Positions 1 to 12,128 are shown, counted from the first letter of the stretch. The stretch: DNA of 64,000 bases from Acidipropionibacterium sp. (GCA_022647765.1 JALCLH010000004.1:186001-250000); one strand, 5' to 3'. Numbers and translations are program-made. Notes: generated by a model not told the origin, from the letters alone.

Positions 1-339
1 CGCCCGGCTGTAGAGCGCGGAACCGCCCACCACCAGGGGGAGGACGCCGCGCGCCAGGCAGTCCTCGATGGCCCGGCGAGCGAGCGACTGGACCAAGACG
101 ATCGAGGAGCTCTGGGTGACGTCCAGCACGTCGACGAGATGGTGCGGCACCCGCGCTAGCTCGTCGGAGCCGGGTTTCGCGGTGCCGATGTCCATGCCGC
201 GGTAGACCAGCATCGAGTCGGCGTTGACGATCTCGGCCGGGGTCCCGGAGAGTCCGAGTCTGATGGCGATCTCGATCGCCAGTGCAGACTTACCGCTGGC
301 GGTCGGCCCGAGGACCGCGACGACTGCGGGCAATCCCAT
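1..339 (-). CDS. miaA: tRNA dimethylallyltransferase MiaA, N-terminal part (runs off window start)
   Basis: Minus-strand translation from ATG at 337-339: MGLPAVVAVLGPTASGKSALAIEIAIRLG, P-loop plus MiaA-type N-terminus (VNADSMLVYRGMDIGTAK). Confidence 0.9.
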   Translation of the reverse strand, partial: MGLPAVVAVLGPTASGKSALAIEIAIRLGLSGTPAEIVNADSMLVYRGMDIGTAKPGSDELARVPHHLVDVLDVTQSSSIVLVQSLARRAIEDCLARGVLPLVVGGSALYSRA

Positions 340-482
340 CCAGATCCTCCTGCTCCCCGGCCGGCTCCACCCGTCTCATATTCTGAGAATCTTCGGCCCG
401 GGCTCTTGCTCTTCGGACCGGGCGTGACGACACTGTACTCAATCCGAGGGAGGGGCTGGTCCCCTCCGGGAAGGAGGGGCCT

Positions 483-683
483 ATGGGACTCTTTGACAAG
501 GCGAAGGACGCCGTGATCAACAATCAGGACAAGATCAAGGACGCCGTCAACAGCCACGAGGAGCAGATCGACGGGGCCGTGGACGCGGCCGGTGACAAGT
601 TCGACGAAGCCACCGGAGGCAAGTTCGCGAGCCAGGTCGATACGGCCCAGGACGCTGTCAAGGAGAGGACGGGAAACCTCTGA
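483..683 (+). CDS. MT0933-like (Rv0909-type) antitoxin family small protein
   Basis: 66 aa MGLFDKAKDAVINNQDKIKDAV...DEATGGKFASQVDTAQDAVKERTGNL; RBS ggaaggagg upstream. Confidence 0.7.
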   Translation: MGLFDKAKDAVINNQDKIKDAVNSHEEQIDGAVDAAGDKFDEATGGKFASQVDTAQDAVKERTGNL

Positions 684-835
684 GGTTCCCTTCTCCGATG
701 ATGGCCCACTGATCTTGATGAGGTGTCACCCGGCGGTTCCGCCCCGGCGGAGGCCCGCCCGGTGACACGACGGAGGGGTGACAGCGCATGGCTGTCGCCC
801 CTTCGTCATGCTTGGAGCAGTCCGGCCCGAGGGAC

Positions 836-2311
836 TCAGTGCACAGGCGCGCCGATGGTGGGCATTCCCAGCGGGACACCGACGACGGTCGCCGGATCGG
901 GCGCCTCGTTGCGAGCCTGCCAGGCGTCGCCTCCCCGGGTGCGGCGCAGCTCGAGCAGACCGGCGTCGGCGATGAGATGGTGCGGAGCGGCCCGCCCGAT
1001 GCGCACCGTCGCGATGTCGCCGGGGCGCGGGCGCTGATCGTCGGGGGACAGCCGGACGTGGACCAGTCGGTTGTCCCGGGAGCGCCCGGTGATCCGGTGG
1101 GTCTCCTCGTCCTTGCGGCCCTCCCCGGCCGAGAACATCACCTCGGCGGTGCTGCCCTCCAGCCGGCGGTTCTCCTGCCAGGCGATGTCGTCGACCAAGG
1201 CGAGCAGCCGTTCGTAGCGCTCCTGAACGACGGCCTTGGGCACCTGATTGGTCATCTCGCCGGCCGGGGTGCCGGGCCGGATGGAGTACTGGAAGGTGAA
1301 GGCGGCCGAGAACCGTGCCCGCTCGACGACCCTCATGGTCTCCTCGAAGTCCTCGTCGGTCTCCCCGGGGAAGCCGACGATGATGTCGGTGGTGATGGCG
1401 GCGTCCGGAATGGCGTCGCGCACCCGGTCCAGGATGCCGAGGAACTTGTGGCTGCGGTAGGAGCGCCGCATCTCGCGCAGCACCCGGTCGGAGCCCGACT
1501 GCAGGGGCATGTGGAGGCTCGGCATTACATTGGAGGTCTCGGCCATCGCCTCGATGACGTCGTCGGTGAAGGCGGCCGGGTGCGGGGAGGTGAACCTCAC
1601 CCGTTCCAGGCCGTCGATCTCACCGCAGGCGCGCAGCAGCTTCGCGAATGCGGCGCGATCACCGAACTGGACGCCGTAGGAGTTGACGTTCTGGCCCAGC
1701 AGGGTGATCTCCTGGACTCCCTCGTCGACCAGGGCGCGGATCTCGGCGAGGATGTCTCCGGGACGCCGGTCGGTCTCCTTGCCGCGCAGCTGCGGGACGA
1801 TGCAGAAGGTGCAGGTGTTGTTGCAGCCCACCGAGATCGACACCCAGGCGGAGTAGGCGGACTCGCGATGGGTGGGCAGGTTGCTGGGGAAGGTCTGGAG
1901 GGCCTCCTTGATCTCGACCTGGGCCTCCTGCAGGGAGCGGGAGCGCTCCAGCAGGGTGGGCAGGGAGCCGAGATTGTGGGTGCCGAAGACGACGTCCACC
2001 CAGGGCGCCCGGTCGACGACGACCTGCTTGTCCTTCTGCGCCATGCAGCCGCCGACGGCCAGTTGCATGCCGGGATGGGCGGCCTTCACCGAGGCCATCT
2101 GGCCCAGGGTGCCGTAGAGCCGGTTGTCGGCGTTCTCACGGACCGCGCAGGTGTTGAAGACGACGACGTCGGCCGGATCAAGGCTGCCGGTGCGCGGATC
2201 GGGGACGTAGCCCGCCGACTCGAGCAGGCCGGCGATGCGCTCGGAGTCGTGGACGTTCATCTGGCACCCGTAGGTGACGACCCGGTAGGTCGGTGAGTCT
2301 GTCTGGATCAT
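836..2311 (-). CDS. miaB: tRNA-2-methylthio-N6-dimethylallyladenosine synthase MiaB
   Basis: [18 protein letters not shown]-terminus, radical-SAM CNNTCTFC motif, TRAM-like C-terminus; start at [11 protein letters not shown]. Confidence 0.95.
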   Translation of the reverse strand: MIQTDSPTYRVVTYGCQMNVHDSERIAGLLESAGYVPDPRTGSLDPADVVVFNTCAVRENADNRLYGTLGQMASVKAAHPGMQLAVGGCMAQKDKQVVVDRAPWVDVVFGTHNLGSLPTLLERSRSLQEAQVEIKEALQTFPSNLPTHRESAYSAWVSISVGCNNTCTFCIVPQLRGKETDRRPGDILAEIRALVDEGVQEITLLGQNVNSYGVQFGDRAAFAKLLRACGEIDGLERVRFTSPHPAAFTDDVIEAMAETSNVMPSLHMPLQSGSDRVLREMRRSYRSHKFLGILDRVRDAIPDAAITTDIIVGFPGETDEDFEETMRVVERARFSAAFTFQYSIRPGTPAGEMTNQVPKAVVQERYERLLALVDDIAWQENRRLEGSTAEVMFSAGEGRKDEETHRITGRSRDNRLVHVRLSPDDQRPRPGDIATVRIGRAAPHHLIADAGLLELRRTRGGDAWQARNEAPDPATVVGVPLGMPTIGAPVH

Positions 2312-2403
2312 GGCCCGGCCACTGTACTTCCCATCGGCGTCAAATCCCATCTGGAAGGCCCCGCTCTCGTCCGAAACACTCAGTCCCATCTAGAGTTGCC
2401 GCC

Positions 2404-3333
2404 ATGGACTCAATGACCGAATCCGTGACCCAGCCTGTGGCGGGCACCGTGCTGCCCACCGGGCGCCAGTACGAGATCTCCGCCGCCGGATACCGGGTCG
2501 TCGTCTGCGAGCTGGGCGCGACGATCCGCAGCCTCAGCCACGACGGCGACGAGCTGCTGCTGACCTTCTCCGACGACCAGATCCCGGCCGGTTCCCAGGG
2601 GATGCATCTGCTGCCCTGGCCGAACCGGATCCGCGACGGCCACTACGTCTTCGACGGCGTCGCCCAGCAGTTGCCGATCAACGAGATCCCCTTCAACAAC
2701 GCCATTCACGGCCTGACCCGGTGGCAGGCCTGGACGCTGGAGGAGCTGACCGACGACCGGGTGTCGCAGTCCCTCCTGCTGCTGGCCCAGAAGGGCTGGC
2801 CGGGCTGCCTCCGGCTCACCCTCACCCACCGGGTGTCGGCCGACGGGCTGACGGTCGAGGTGGGGGCGGTCAACATCGGGCCCACCGCGGTGCCCTTCGG
2901 CTATGCGGCCCATCCCTATCTCACCGCGGGCGATCTACCGGTCGACCAGTGGTCGGTGACGGCTCCCTTCGGCTCCTTCCTGGAGGTCGACGACCGGTTG
3001 CTGCCGGTGGCGCTGCACCCGGTGGACGGACGTCCCGAGGACCTTCGCGGCGGCGGCCCTCTTGGCGACCGGGTCCTCGACACCGCATTCACGGGCGCCT
3101 CGGACCGAGCCGGCTGGCGGATCGAGGTGCAGGCCGGGGACCGTCACCGCGCAATGTGGGGCGGGCCCGGCCTGGACTGGGCGCAGATCTACACCCCGGG
3201 CGGCCGGGCCTCCCTGGCGGTGGAGCCGATGAGCTGCGGCCCGGACGCCTTCAACGAGGGCCCGACCCACGACTCGATGCTGCGACTGGAGCCCGGCGAC
3301 GAGGTCCATCTCGAGTGGGGGCTCAGTATCTAG
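2404..3333 (+). CDS. aldose 1-epimerase family protein
   Basis: Translation MDSMTESVTQPV...; galactose mutarotase fold signatures (GMHLLPWPNRIRDGHY, NNAIHGLTR, GYAAHPYL). Confidence 0.85.
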   Translation: MDSMTESVTQPVAGTVLPTGRQYEISAAGYRVVVCELGATIRSLSHDGDELLLTFSDDQIPAGSQGMHLLPWPNRIRDGHYVFDGVAQQLPINEIPFNNAIHGLTRWQAWTLEELTDDRVSQSLLLLAQKGWPGCLRLTLTHRVSADGLTVEVGAVNIGPTAVPFGYAAHPYLTAGDLPVDQWSVTAPFGSFLEVDDRLLPVALHPVDGRPEDLRGGGPLGDRVLDTAFTGASDRAGWRIEVQAGDRHRAMWGGPGLDWAQIYTPGGRASLAVEPMSCGPDAFNEGPTHDSMLRLEPGDEVHLEWGLSI

Positions 3334-3402
3334 CGAGCAGATTTCACAGGCCAGCGCGGCGGACCCTAACCACCTGCAAAGCCCCCGCCACGAGGGGGTG
3401 CA

Positions 3403-3420
3403 GGGGGAGGCGTCTCCCCC
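3403..3420. terminator. hairpin between convergent galM-like and rny genes
   Basis: GGGGGAG-GCGT-CTCCCCC perfect 7-bp stem, preceded by a second C5/G5 hairpin at about 3382-3398. Confidence 0.55.
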
Positions 3421-3434
3421 GCCGGCGGCACAGT

Positions 3435-4958
3435 TCAGTCTCTGGGACCCGACTGGCCGGCCACCTCCACGGCTCTGGTCTCCCGGATGACGGTGACCCG
3501 CACCTGGCCCGGCACCATCACCCGCACGCCGATCTCCTGGGCGATCTCCCGGGCCAGTGTCCGGGTGGTGGAGTCGTCGATCTGGTCGGGCTCCACCATC
3601 ACCCGCAGGTCCCGGCCGGCCTGGACGGCGAATGCCCGCTCCACCCCGGGGTGGGCGGTGGCCAGCTGCTCGAGCTCCTCGAGCCGCTGGACGTGCGACT
3701 CCAGGGACTCGCGCCTGGCCCCGGGTCGCGAGGCCGAGATGGCGTCGGCGGCCTGGGTGAGGACGTCGACGATGCCGTCCGCCTCGATCTCGTCGTGGTG
3801 CGCGGCGATGGCGTGCACGACCTGCTCGGACTCCCCGTAGCGGCGGGCAAGTTCGGCGCCGACCGCGGCGTGCGACCCCTCCACCCGTGGGGTCAGCGAC
3901 TTGCCGATGTCGTGCAGCAGGCCGGCTCTCCGGCAGGTGTCGACGTCGGCCCCGATCTCGGCGGCGATCAGGCCGGCCAGCCGGCCGCACTCGACGCTGT
4001 GGGCCAGCACGTCCTGTCCGTAGGAGGTCCGGAATCTCAGCGATCCGAGGATGGGTCGCAGGCCCTCCGACATGTCGGTGATGGACAGCTGGTGAAGGGC
4101 GTCGTCGGCCGCCTCCAGGCAGAGCTCCTCGATCCGGGAGACCGCCTTGGCATGGGCCGCCTCGATCCGCGCCGGGTGAATCCGGCCGTCCTGCACCAGG
4201 TCGATCAGCATGCGCCGGGCCACCTCGCGGCGGACCGGATCGAAACAGCTCACCAGCACGATCCCGGGCGTGTCGTCGACGATGACGGTGGTGCCGGTGA
4301 CCTGTTCGATGGTGCGGATGTTGCGACCCTCCCGGCCGATGATCCTGCCCTTCATCTCATTGGAGGGAAGATCCACCGCGGCCACCACGGAGTCGGCGGT
4401 GACATCCCCGGCGTGGCGCTGGATGGCGGTGACCAGCACCCGCCGGGCGCGCTCGTCGGCCTGCTGGCGGGCGTCCTCCTCGATCCTTCTGGCCAGCGCC
4501 TCCGCCTCGGTACGGGAGTCCGCCTCGGCCTTCTCCAGGACCGTCTGGCGGGCCTCCTCGGCGGTGAGTCCGGCGATCCGGGCGAGCTCGGCGCCGACCT
4601 GCTCGCGGTCCTGGGCCACCGCCTCCTCTCGGACCTCCACGGCGTGGGCCTGCTGCCGGCCGGCCTCCTCCAGGGCGCTGCTGCGACGCCGGTAGTCGGC
4701 CTCCAAGGTCTCGCGACGCTCATCGAGGCCGGCCTCGAGATCTCCTCGACGCCGTTCCAGCTCCTTCTCCAGGCGGCTGCGGTCGCGGGCCAGATCGCGC
4801 CGCGAGGCGCTGAGCAGCGTGCCGGAGCGACGCCGGGAGATCATGTCTCCGATCACCACGACGATCAGCACGACCGCCAGCACCACCGAGGCGATCGGCC
4901 ACGCAGATATCAGAACCAGCTGTGGCGCGATGGCCACCAGCCCGAGGGATTCTGTCAT
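3435..4958 (-). CDS. rny: ribonuclease Y
   Basis: N-terminal TM helix, coiled coil, KH domain (MKGRIIGREGRNIRTIEQVTGTTVIVDDTP), HD domain (GLLHDIGKS). Confidence 0.95.
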   Translation of the reverse strand: MTESLGLVAIAPQLVLISAWPIASVVLAVVLIVVVIGDMISRRRSGTLLSASRRDLARDRSRLEKELERRRGDLEAGLDERRETLEADYRRRSSALEEAGRQQAHAVEVREEAVAQDREQVGAELARIAGLTAEEARQTVLEKAEADSRTEAEALARRIEEDARQQADERARRVLVTAIQRHAGDVTADSVVAAVDLPSNEMKGRIIGREGRNIRTIEQVTGTTVIVDDTPGIVLVSCFDPVRREVARRMLIDLVQDGRIHPARIEAAHAKAVSRIEELCLEAADDALHQLSITDMSEGLRPILGSLRFRTSYGQDVLAHSVECGRLAGLIAAEIGADVDTCRRAGLLHDIGKSLTPRVEGSHAAVGAELARRYGESEQVVHAIAAHHDEIEADGIVDVLTQAADAISASRPGARRESLESHVQRLEELEQLATAHPGVERAFAVQAGRDLRVMVEPDQIDDSTTRTLAREIAQEIGVRVMVPGQVRVTVIRETRAVEVAGQSGPRD

Positions 4959-5065
4959 TGAACGCCCCTCATCCCCCTGAGTACCGCCGGGACCCTGCGC
5001 CTCGGTTGCCGACCAGCCTGCCACACCTGCACCTGCGGGGACCGTCAGGTCCATCCCCGCAGGGA

Positions 5066-5620
5066 TCAGACCCAGTACCCGTCGGGCCTCTGCACGGCGT
5101 CCGGATCCTCCTCGAGCAGCCCTTCGGCGAGCAACTGATCGGCCCGATGCAGCGCCTCCCAGCAGACGTCGGGCCCGTACCCCTTGCGGGCCAGGGCCGA
5201 CAGCACCCGACGCTCAAGCCGGGTTCGTTCGACCCCCGATCCGGCCCGCAGCCGGGCGAGGGCGAGCCCGGTCGCCGCCGACAGCTCATCCTCGTCGGAA
5301 ACCTCCCCGACCGCTTGCGAGATGATCTCCTGGTCGACCCCCTTGAGACTCAGCTCCTGGCTGAGAGCGCGCCGCGACAGCCCGCGGGAGCCGTGCCGGG
5401 ACCGCACCCACTGCTCGGCGAAGTCGGCGTCGTCGATCAGGCCGAGCTCCTCGAACCGGTCCAGCACCGCGGCGCGGACCTCCTCGGGAACCTCCTTGTC
5501 GCGCAGGGCGCCGGCCAGCTCGCTGCGGGTCCGGGCGCGCACGTCGAGGCGACGCAGTACGACCTCGCGGGCGAAGACGTACCACTGCTCGCCGGTGCGC
5601 TCGACCGGCTCCCGGCTCGT
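5066..5620 (-). CDS. recX: regulatory protein RecX (start codon uncertain)
   Basis: RRLDVRARTRSELAGALRDKEVPEEV...DDADFAEQWVRSRHGSRGLSRRALSQELSLKGV; directly downstream of recA. Confidence 0.85.
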   Translation of the reverse strand, partial: TSREPVERTGEQWYVFAREVVLRRLDVRARTRSELAGALRDKEVPEEVRAAVLDRFEELGLIDDADFAEQWVRSRHGSRGLSRRALSQELSLKGVDQEIISQAVGEVSDEDELSAATGLALARLRAGSGVERTRLERRVLSALARKGYGPDVCWEALHRADQLLAEGLLEEDPDAVQRPDGYWV

Positions 5621-5628
5621 GCGCCGGT

Positions 5629-6704
<1,076 letters not shown>

Positions 6705-6818
6705 GGGCCCTGCTCCAGTCCTATTGGCCGGGCTCCGCTGGTCCCGGCCGGTCGGCCGGGTCTGTCATGGTGAACTGTAGGGGCGAGCACCGACACTTTT
6801 CAGATCGCGTTCACCGGC

Positions 6819-6827
6819 TGTGGACAA
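6819..6827 (-). promoter_or_regulatory. candidate DnaA box TTGTCCACA
   Basis: TGTGGACAA on + strand; matches the actinobacterial DnaA-box consensus. Confidence 0.45.
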
Positions 6828-6851
6828 CCAGCCCGGCAATCTCGGCCCGCC

Positions 6852-6860
6852 TGTGGACAA
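6852..6860 (-). promoter_or_regulatory. candidate DnaA box TTGTCCACA
   Basis: Second identical TGTGGACAA, 33 bp from the first, same orientation. Confidence 0.45.
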
Positions 6861-6878
6861 CTTCGGGGTCCGGACGCC

Positions 6879-7073
6879 TCAGCGCAACCGGTCGGGCAGC
6901 TCCAGGACGGCCCAGCAGGCGCGCCAGATCGCCTTGATCTCGAGCCCGTCGGCCAGCGCCTCCTGGACGGTGCGCCCGCCCAGCTCCGCCATCACCTGGG
7001 AACTCGCCCAGGAACGGACGTAGTCCGGGCCCAGTTCGGCCTCCAGTCGTCGCCACAGTTCCGTCTCACGCAC
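6879..7073 (-). CDS. DUF3046 family protein
   Basis: VRETELWRRLEAELGPDYVRSWASSQVMAELGGRTVQEALADGLEIKAIWRACWAVLELPDRLR; located upstream of recA, as is common in actinobacteria. Confidence 0.8.
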   Translation of the reverse strand: MRETELWRRLEAELGPDYVRSWASSQVMAELGGRTVQEALADGLEIKAIWRACWAVLELPDRLR

Positions 7074-7234
7074 CCGGCCAGCATATGGGCCCCGCAAAGC
7101 AGGACCGGCAACGGCCGGACCAACACGGCCCCAGCCGGGATCGCGCATCCTCGGAGCCGAGTGAGTGAGCGAATGAGTCCGCAATGGTGCCTGCATCATG
7201 AGCATGGTGATCAACTATCATCATTGAGGCTGAG

Positions 7235-7267
7235 TGAGCGCTCACAATATTGAGCGCGGCTGAGCGC
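7235..7267. promoter_or_regulatory. TGAGCGC repeat cluster / palindrome TGAGCGCTCA, candidate operator of the DeoR-family gene
   Basis: TGAGCGC at 7235, 7251 and 7261; TGAGCGCTCA perfect palindrome at 7235-7244, 19-50 bp upstream of the start. Confidence 0.45.
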
Positions 7268-7285
7268 CCAGAGAGGAGCAGCGAG

Positions 7286-8096
7286 ATGTCCTTTCCCACC
7301 ACGGAGACGGCCACGCCGTCTCGGCGCAATGACCGGATGGTGGCCCTGCTGGCCATTCTCCGCGATCGCGAGGAGATTCAGCTCCGGGAGCTGGCGGAGC
7401 TGCTGGGCGCCAGTGCGGCCACCATCAGGCGGGATGTCGCGGCCCTGGCCGATCAAGGACTGCTGATCCGGACCCATGGCGGGGCGCGCAGCGCCGGGGT
7501 GGGGGCCGAGCTGCCGGTCAACCTGCGTGACGGCCGTCACCGGCCGGCGAAGGCGGCGATCGCGCGGGCTGCGGTGAGCGAACTGCCGCTGGGCAAGCAC
7601 GCGATCGCGCTGACCGGGGGCACGACCACGGCCGAGGTGCTGCGGGCTCTGCACCACCGTCACGACCTCACCATCGTCACCAACTCGGTCGGCATCGCCC
7701 TGGAGGCGGCCAATCAGGGTCAGCAGCGGGTCCTCATCGCCGGCGGCATTCTGCGCCCAAGCTCGCTGGAGCTGGTCGGCTCACTGGCCGAGGCGACCTT
7801 CAAGCAGATCAATGTCGGCACCGCGATCGTCGGCTGCGACGGCCTGTCGGTCAGCGGCGGGCTCACCACCCACGACGACATCGAGGCCGGCCACCAATCA
7901 CGCGATGCTCGAACGGGCCTCGCGGATCATCGCCGTGGTGGACGGCTCGAAGATCGGCAAGGTCACTCTGGCCAAACTCGCGGACATCTCCGACATCGAC
8001 CTCGTGGTCACCGACGAGAGCGCCGATGCCGAAGAGGTCGGAAGGATCAGGGCGGCCGGCGTTCCGGTCAAGATCGTGCAGGCTCACGAGAACTGA
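7286..8096 (+). CDS. DeoR/GlpR-family transcriptional regulator, frame break near 7893
   Basis: RNDRMVALLAILRDREEIQLRELAELLGASAATIRRDVAALADQGLLIRTHGGA; continues as NHAMLERASRIIAVVDGSKIGKVTLAKLADISDIDLVVTD in another frame. Confidence 0.85.
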
Positions 8097-8143
8097 CTCG
8101 CGAGCCGGCCGATCCCGCCCGGACTGACGGACGCCCGATGATC

Positions 8144-8419
8144 TCAGGCGGCGACGGTGACCTGACGCTCGGCCTTCGTCTCGGCCTTGAGCAGTTTGGC
8201 GCTCACCATCCGCATCAACTCCGACTGCGGCAGCTCGAGAGCGGTGCAGATCGCCAGAATCAGCTCGCTGGAGGCCTCCTTCTGGCCTCGCTCAACCTCT
8301 GAGAGGTATCCGAGCGAGACTCTCGCTCCAGACGACACCTCGCGCAGTGTCCTCCCCTGGCTGAATCTCTGCTCGCGCAGCGCCTCGCCAAGCATTTCCC
8401 GAAGCAGGGCAGCCTTCAT
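8144..8419 (-). CDS. ClgR-like XRE-family regulator
   Basis: [64 protein letters not shown]; next to cinA and pgsA as in other actinobacteria. Confidence 0.8.
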   Translation of the reverse strand: MKAALLREMLGEALREQRFSQGRTLREVSSGARVSLGYLSEVERGQKEASSELILAICTALELPQSELMRMVSAKLLKAETKAERQVTVAA

Positions 8420-8575
8420 GATGTCTCCTCGTCGTCGATCTCGGAGGTGACAACACGGGTCTCGGCCCATTCATTCCCGCTGAACGCGAAAAGAGCCACA
8501 TTCTGTGGAGGACCATACCAACCGGCCCACGGGAGTGATCGGGGCACCCCCCGTTTTAGAGCCCCGGACCCTCTC

Positions 8576-9058
8576 TCAGGAGCGCGCGCGGACCAGCTCG
8601 AGACCGGCCTCGAGCAGTGATCGCACGGTCTGACGGCGGATCTCCTGGCGTCCGCCCGACAGCGCCAGCCGCGCCGGAACCGCACCCCAGGAGGCCCACG
8701 CGCACACATACACCGTGCCGACCGGCTCGCCGTCCTGCGGTTCCGGACCGGCGACGCCGGTGCAGGCCAGTCCGATCGACGCCGAGCAGGCCCGCGCACA
8801 GCCCTGGGCCATCATCTGCGCGGTCTCGGCGTTGATCACCCCGTGGCTGGCGATCCACTCGGCGTCCACCCCGGCCAGGCTCGCCTTGAGGTCGGAGGCG
8901 TAGGTGACCAGGCCTCCGCGGTAGGCAGCCGATGCCCCCGGCACCCCGGTGAGGGTGGCCCCCACCAGTCCCCCGGTCAGCGACTCGCAGGTGGCGGCGG
9001 TGAGCCCGCCGTCAATCAGCGCCCCGATGAGCCTGGCGGCCAGCGGATCAGGACTCAT
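8576..9058 (-). CDS. cinA: CinA C-terminal domain (nicotinamide-nucleotide amidase-like) protein
   Basis: TAATCESLTGGLVGATLTGVPGASAAYRGGLVTYASDLK...GVINAETAQMMAQG. Confidence 0.88.
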   Translation of the reverse strand: MSPDPLAARLIGALIDGGLTAATCESLTGGLVGATLTGVPGASAAYRGGLVTYASDLKASLAGVDAEWIASHGVINAETAQMMAQGCARACSASIGLACTGVAGPEPQDGEPVGTVYVCAWASWGAVPARLALSGGRQEIRRQTVRSLLEAGLELVRARS

Positions 9059-9060
9059 CG

Positions 9061-9655
9061 TCATCCGTGCCGCGGGCCGCCGTTTCCGGCCAGCGCATCG
9101 CGCCGGATCCGCAGGGCGTCGACGACGTACATCGCCCCGGTGACCACGGTGAGCCCGAAGGCGACGATCATCGCCGCCCAGGCGATGACGTCGACCCACG
9201 TCGGCGTCCGCCACAGGCCGATGCAGAACAGCACGATGGCCAGGGACTGCATCGCGGTCTTGAGCTTGCCGCCCTTGTTGGCCGCCATCACCTCGTACTT
9301 GAGCATGAAGACCCGCATCACCGTGATGCCCCACTCGCGGACCAGGATGAGGATGGTCATCCACCACGGCAGTTCGCCGATGATCGACAGGCCGATGAAG
9401 GCCATCCCGGTGAGCCCCTTGTCAGGCCACCGAGTCCCAGATCTTGCCGAAATCGGTGATGAGGTTGTACCGGCGCGCGATCCGCCCATCGAGGAAGTCG
9501 GTGAAGATGGCCAGGGCGAAGACCACCGTGGTCCAGGTGCGCCAGGTGCCGTCGAGAGGGTGGGACAGCAGCATCCAGCCGAAGACCGGTACCGCGATGA
9601 GCCGGAGCACGGTGAGCGCGTTCGGCACGTTGATGTTGCTCGGACGATCACTCAT
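9061..9655 (-). CDS. pgsA: CDP-diacylglycerol--glycerol-3-phosphate 3-phosphatidyltransferase, frame break near 9425
   Basis: NVPNALTVLRLIAVPVFGWMLL...TDFLDGRIARRYNLITDFGKIWDSVA | DKGLTGMAFIGLSIIGELPWWMTILILVREWGITVMR in a second frame. Confidence 0.9.
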
Positions 9656-9731
9656 CCTGCAGCTCCTGACGACATGACCAGGTCCCTGTTGACATGGTCT
9701 GTGCCCAGTATCCCGGTCCCGCGGCGCGCCG

Positions 9732-11171
9732 TCATCTCAACTCGCCCAGCAGGTCGGCGCCCTCGGATCCGATGAACCGGACATCGACCATCTGGCCGAC
9801 GCCGGCTCCGCACCCGGCGGGCAGCAGCACGGTCCCGTCCACCTCGGGCCCCTGGTGCGGGGCCCGGCCGACCACCGCGTCGGGTCCCACCTCCTCGACG
9901 AGCACCCCGGCCTGCTCACCGATCCGCTCCTCGGCGCGCTGGCTCACCAGCTCATCGACGAGGTCGGCGAGCCTCTCCCGGCGCTCGGCGATGACGTCCT
10001 CGTCGAGGTGGCCGTCCAGGCCGGCTCCCTCGGTGCCCTCCTCATCGGAGTAGGCGAAGATCCCGGCGACGTCGAGCCGGGCACGCTGCAGGAAGTCGCT
10101 GAGGATCTCGACGTCCTCCTCGGTCTCACCGGGGAAGCCGGTGATGAAGTTCGACCGGAACCCGGCGGCCGGGCAGCGGTCGCGAATGCCGTCGATGATG
10201 CCGAGGAAGGACTCGGCGTCCCCGAACCGGCGCATCCGGCGCAGCAGCGGACCGGAGGCGTGCTGGAAGGACAGGTCGAAGTAGGGCACCACCTTGTCGG
10301 TGGCCAGCATGGCGTCGACCAGGGAGGGCCTCAGCTCGGCGGGCTGGAGGTAGGAGATCCGGATCCACTCCAGGCCGTCGATCCGGTCGAGCTCGCCCAG
10401 CAGTTTCTCCATGTGGCGCAGGTCGCCCAGGTCCTTGCCGTAGGAGGAGGAGTTCTCCGAGACCAGGAACAGCTCCTTGACGCCGTGGCCGACCAGCCAG
10501 CGGCCCTCCTCGACGATCTCCTCGATGGGTCGCGAGAGGTAGGACCCGCGGAAGCTCGGGATGGCGCAGAATGCGCAGCGCCGGTCGCAGCCCGAGGCGA
10601 TCTTGAGCGGGGCGCTGGGGCTCGAGGAGAGTCTTCGCCGGGTGGCGGCCCGGGGCCCCGAGGAGGGCGTGATGCCGACGGGCAGGTCGGGGGCGGTGTG
10701 GATGCCCGGCACCGAGACTCCTGCGGCGGCGCCGGGACGATCCACCGGCGACAGGGGCAGCAGGGCGCGCCGGTCATGGGGCACGTGGGCCTCGATCGAT
10801 CCACCGGCGAGAATGGTCTGGAGTCGCCCGGAGATGTCCTGATAGTCGTCGAAGCCGAGCACCGCATCGGCCTCGGGCAGGGCGTCTGCCAACTGATTGC
10901 CGTAGCGCTCGGCCATGCATCCCACGGCGACCACCGACTTCGTGGTGCCGCCGGACTTGAGGTCGGCGGCGGCCAGCAGGGTGTCGACCGAGTCCTTCTT
11001 GGCCTGCTCGATGAATCCGCAGGTGTTGACCACCACCGTCTCGGCCTGCTCGGCGTCGTCCACCAGCTGGAATCCGCCGGCCTCCAGACGCGCCGCGAGC
11101 TCCTCGGAGTCGACCTCGTTGCGGGCGCATCCCATCGAGACGAGGTGGACGGTCATGAGGTGGTCTGTCAT
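9732..11171 (-). CDS. rimO: ribosomal protein S12 methylthiotransferase RimO
   Basis: [52 protein letters not shown]. Confidence 0.93.
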   Translation of the reverse strand: MTDHLMTVHLVSMGCARNEVDSEELAARLEAGGFQLVDDAEQAETVVVNTCGFIEQAKKDSVDTLLAAADLKSGGTTKSVVAVGCMAERYGNQLADALPEADAVLGFDDYQDISGRLQTILAGGSIEAHVPHDRRALLPLSPVDRPGAAAGVSVPGIHTAPDLPVGITPSSGPRAATRRRLSSSPSAPLKIASGCDRRCAFCAIPSFRGSYLSRPIEEIVEEGRWLVGHGVKELFLVSENSSSYGKDLGDLRHMEKLLGELDRIDGLEWIRISYLQPAELRPSLVDAMLATDKVVPYFDLSFQHASGPLLRRMRRFGDAESFLGIIDGIRDRCPAAGFRSNFITGFPGETEEDVEILSDFLQRARLDVAGIFAYSDEEGTEGAGLDGHLDEDVIAERRERLADLVDELVSQRAEERIGEQAGVLVEEVGPDAVVGRAPHQGPEVDGTVLLPAGCGAGVGQMVDVRFIGSEGADLLGELR

Positions 11172-11274
11172 GAATCTCCTGTTGATGAACCAAACTGCGT
11201 TCGGGCCGGTGCTGTGGTGCTGTACGGAAAGTTCGGTGCGGGCGGCCGATCGCGCCAAGTCTACGGTGGGTGGC

Positions 11275-12072
11275 ATGGATGTCTTCAGAAAGTCCGACCA
11301 CCGTCCCGGCCGCATCCTCTACGAGGTCGCCGGGCTGGCCTGGCTCGCCGACGCCGGCGAGGAGGCCGCCCCGGTGGTTCGCGTCAGCGCCCACGGCGAG
11401 GACTGGCTGGAGGAGCCCAGACTCCCCGAGACCCGGCCCACCGCGGCTGCGGCCGAGGAGTTCGGGCGGCGGCTGGCCCACACACATGCCGCCGGCGCCT
11501 CCCACCTGGGCGCTCCCCCGCCGGCCAACCGCGGCCAGGGCTGGATGGGAATGGCGAGACTGCCGCTGGCCGCGACTCCGGCGGAGTCGACGGCGTCGTG
11601 GGGGGACTTCTACGCCCGCTACCGGCTGGCACCCTATCTGGACGCGCCGGCGTTCACCCGCGACGACCGGGCCCTGCTGGGCAGACTGCTCGACAAGCTG
11701 TCCTCGGGGGTCTACGACCACGACCAGCCCCGGCTGGTGCGCGAGTCCGGCCCGGCCGGCGACACGAACTGGGCCGCGCGCACCCACGGTGACATGTGGA
11801 ACGGCAACATCCTCTGGACGCCGTCGGGGGCCACCCTCATCGATCCGGCGGCCCAGGGCGGCCATGCCGAGGAGGATCTGGCGGCCCTGGCGGTCTTCGG
11901 CGCCCCGCAGATGGAGCGGATCTGGGCGGCCTACGACGAGGAGTCGCCGCTGGTCGACGGCTGGCGGGACCGGATCGAGCTGCACCAGCTGCACATGCTG
12001 ATGGTGCACTGCCAGCTGTTCGGGCGCAGCTACGTGCCCGGGACCATCGCGATCGCGCGACGCTGGGTGTGA
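11275..12072 (+). CDS. fructosamine kinase family protein
   Basis: [28 protein letters not shown]...[11 protein letters not shown]...[16 protein letters not shown]. Confidence 0.85.
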   Translation: MDVFRKSDHRPGRILYEVAGLAWLADAGEEAAPVVRVSAHGEDWLEEPRLPETRPTAAAAEEFGRRLAHTHAAGASHLGAPPPANRGQGWMGMARLPLAATPAESTASWGDFYARYRLAPYLDAPAFTRDDRALLGRLLDKLSSGVYDHDQPRLVRESGPAGDTNWAARTHGDMWNGNILWTPSGATLIDPAAQGGHAEEDLAALAVFGAPQMERIWAAYDEESPLVDGWRDRIELHQLHMLMVHCQLFGRSYVPGTIAIARRWV

Positions 12073-12128
12073 GCCTTCGAGGAAGCCTTGTCGGACCGTC
12101 CGACGTCGATCGCTGGTCGTGAACAAAT

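Noticed and set aside
788-2296. 502-aa plus-strand ORF antisense to miaB
   Set aside because: GC-rich shadow ORF; low-complexity G/D/V/L composition and miaB on the other strand explains the region
2721-4961. 746-aa plus-strand ORF overlapping galM and antisense to rny
   Set aside because: Composition artefact of high GC3; the known genes account for the same DNA
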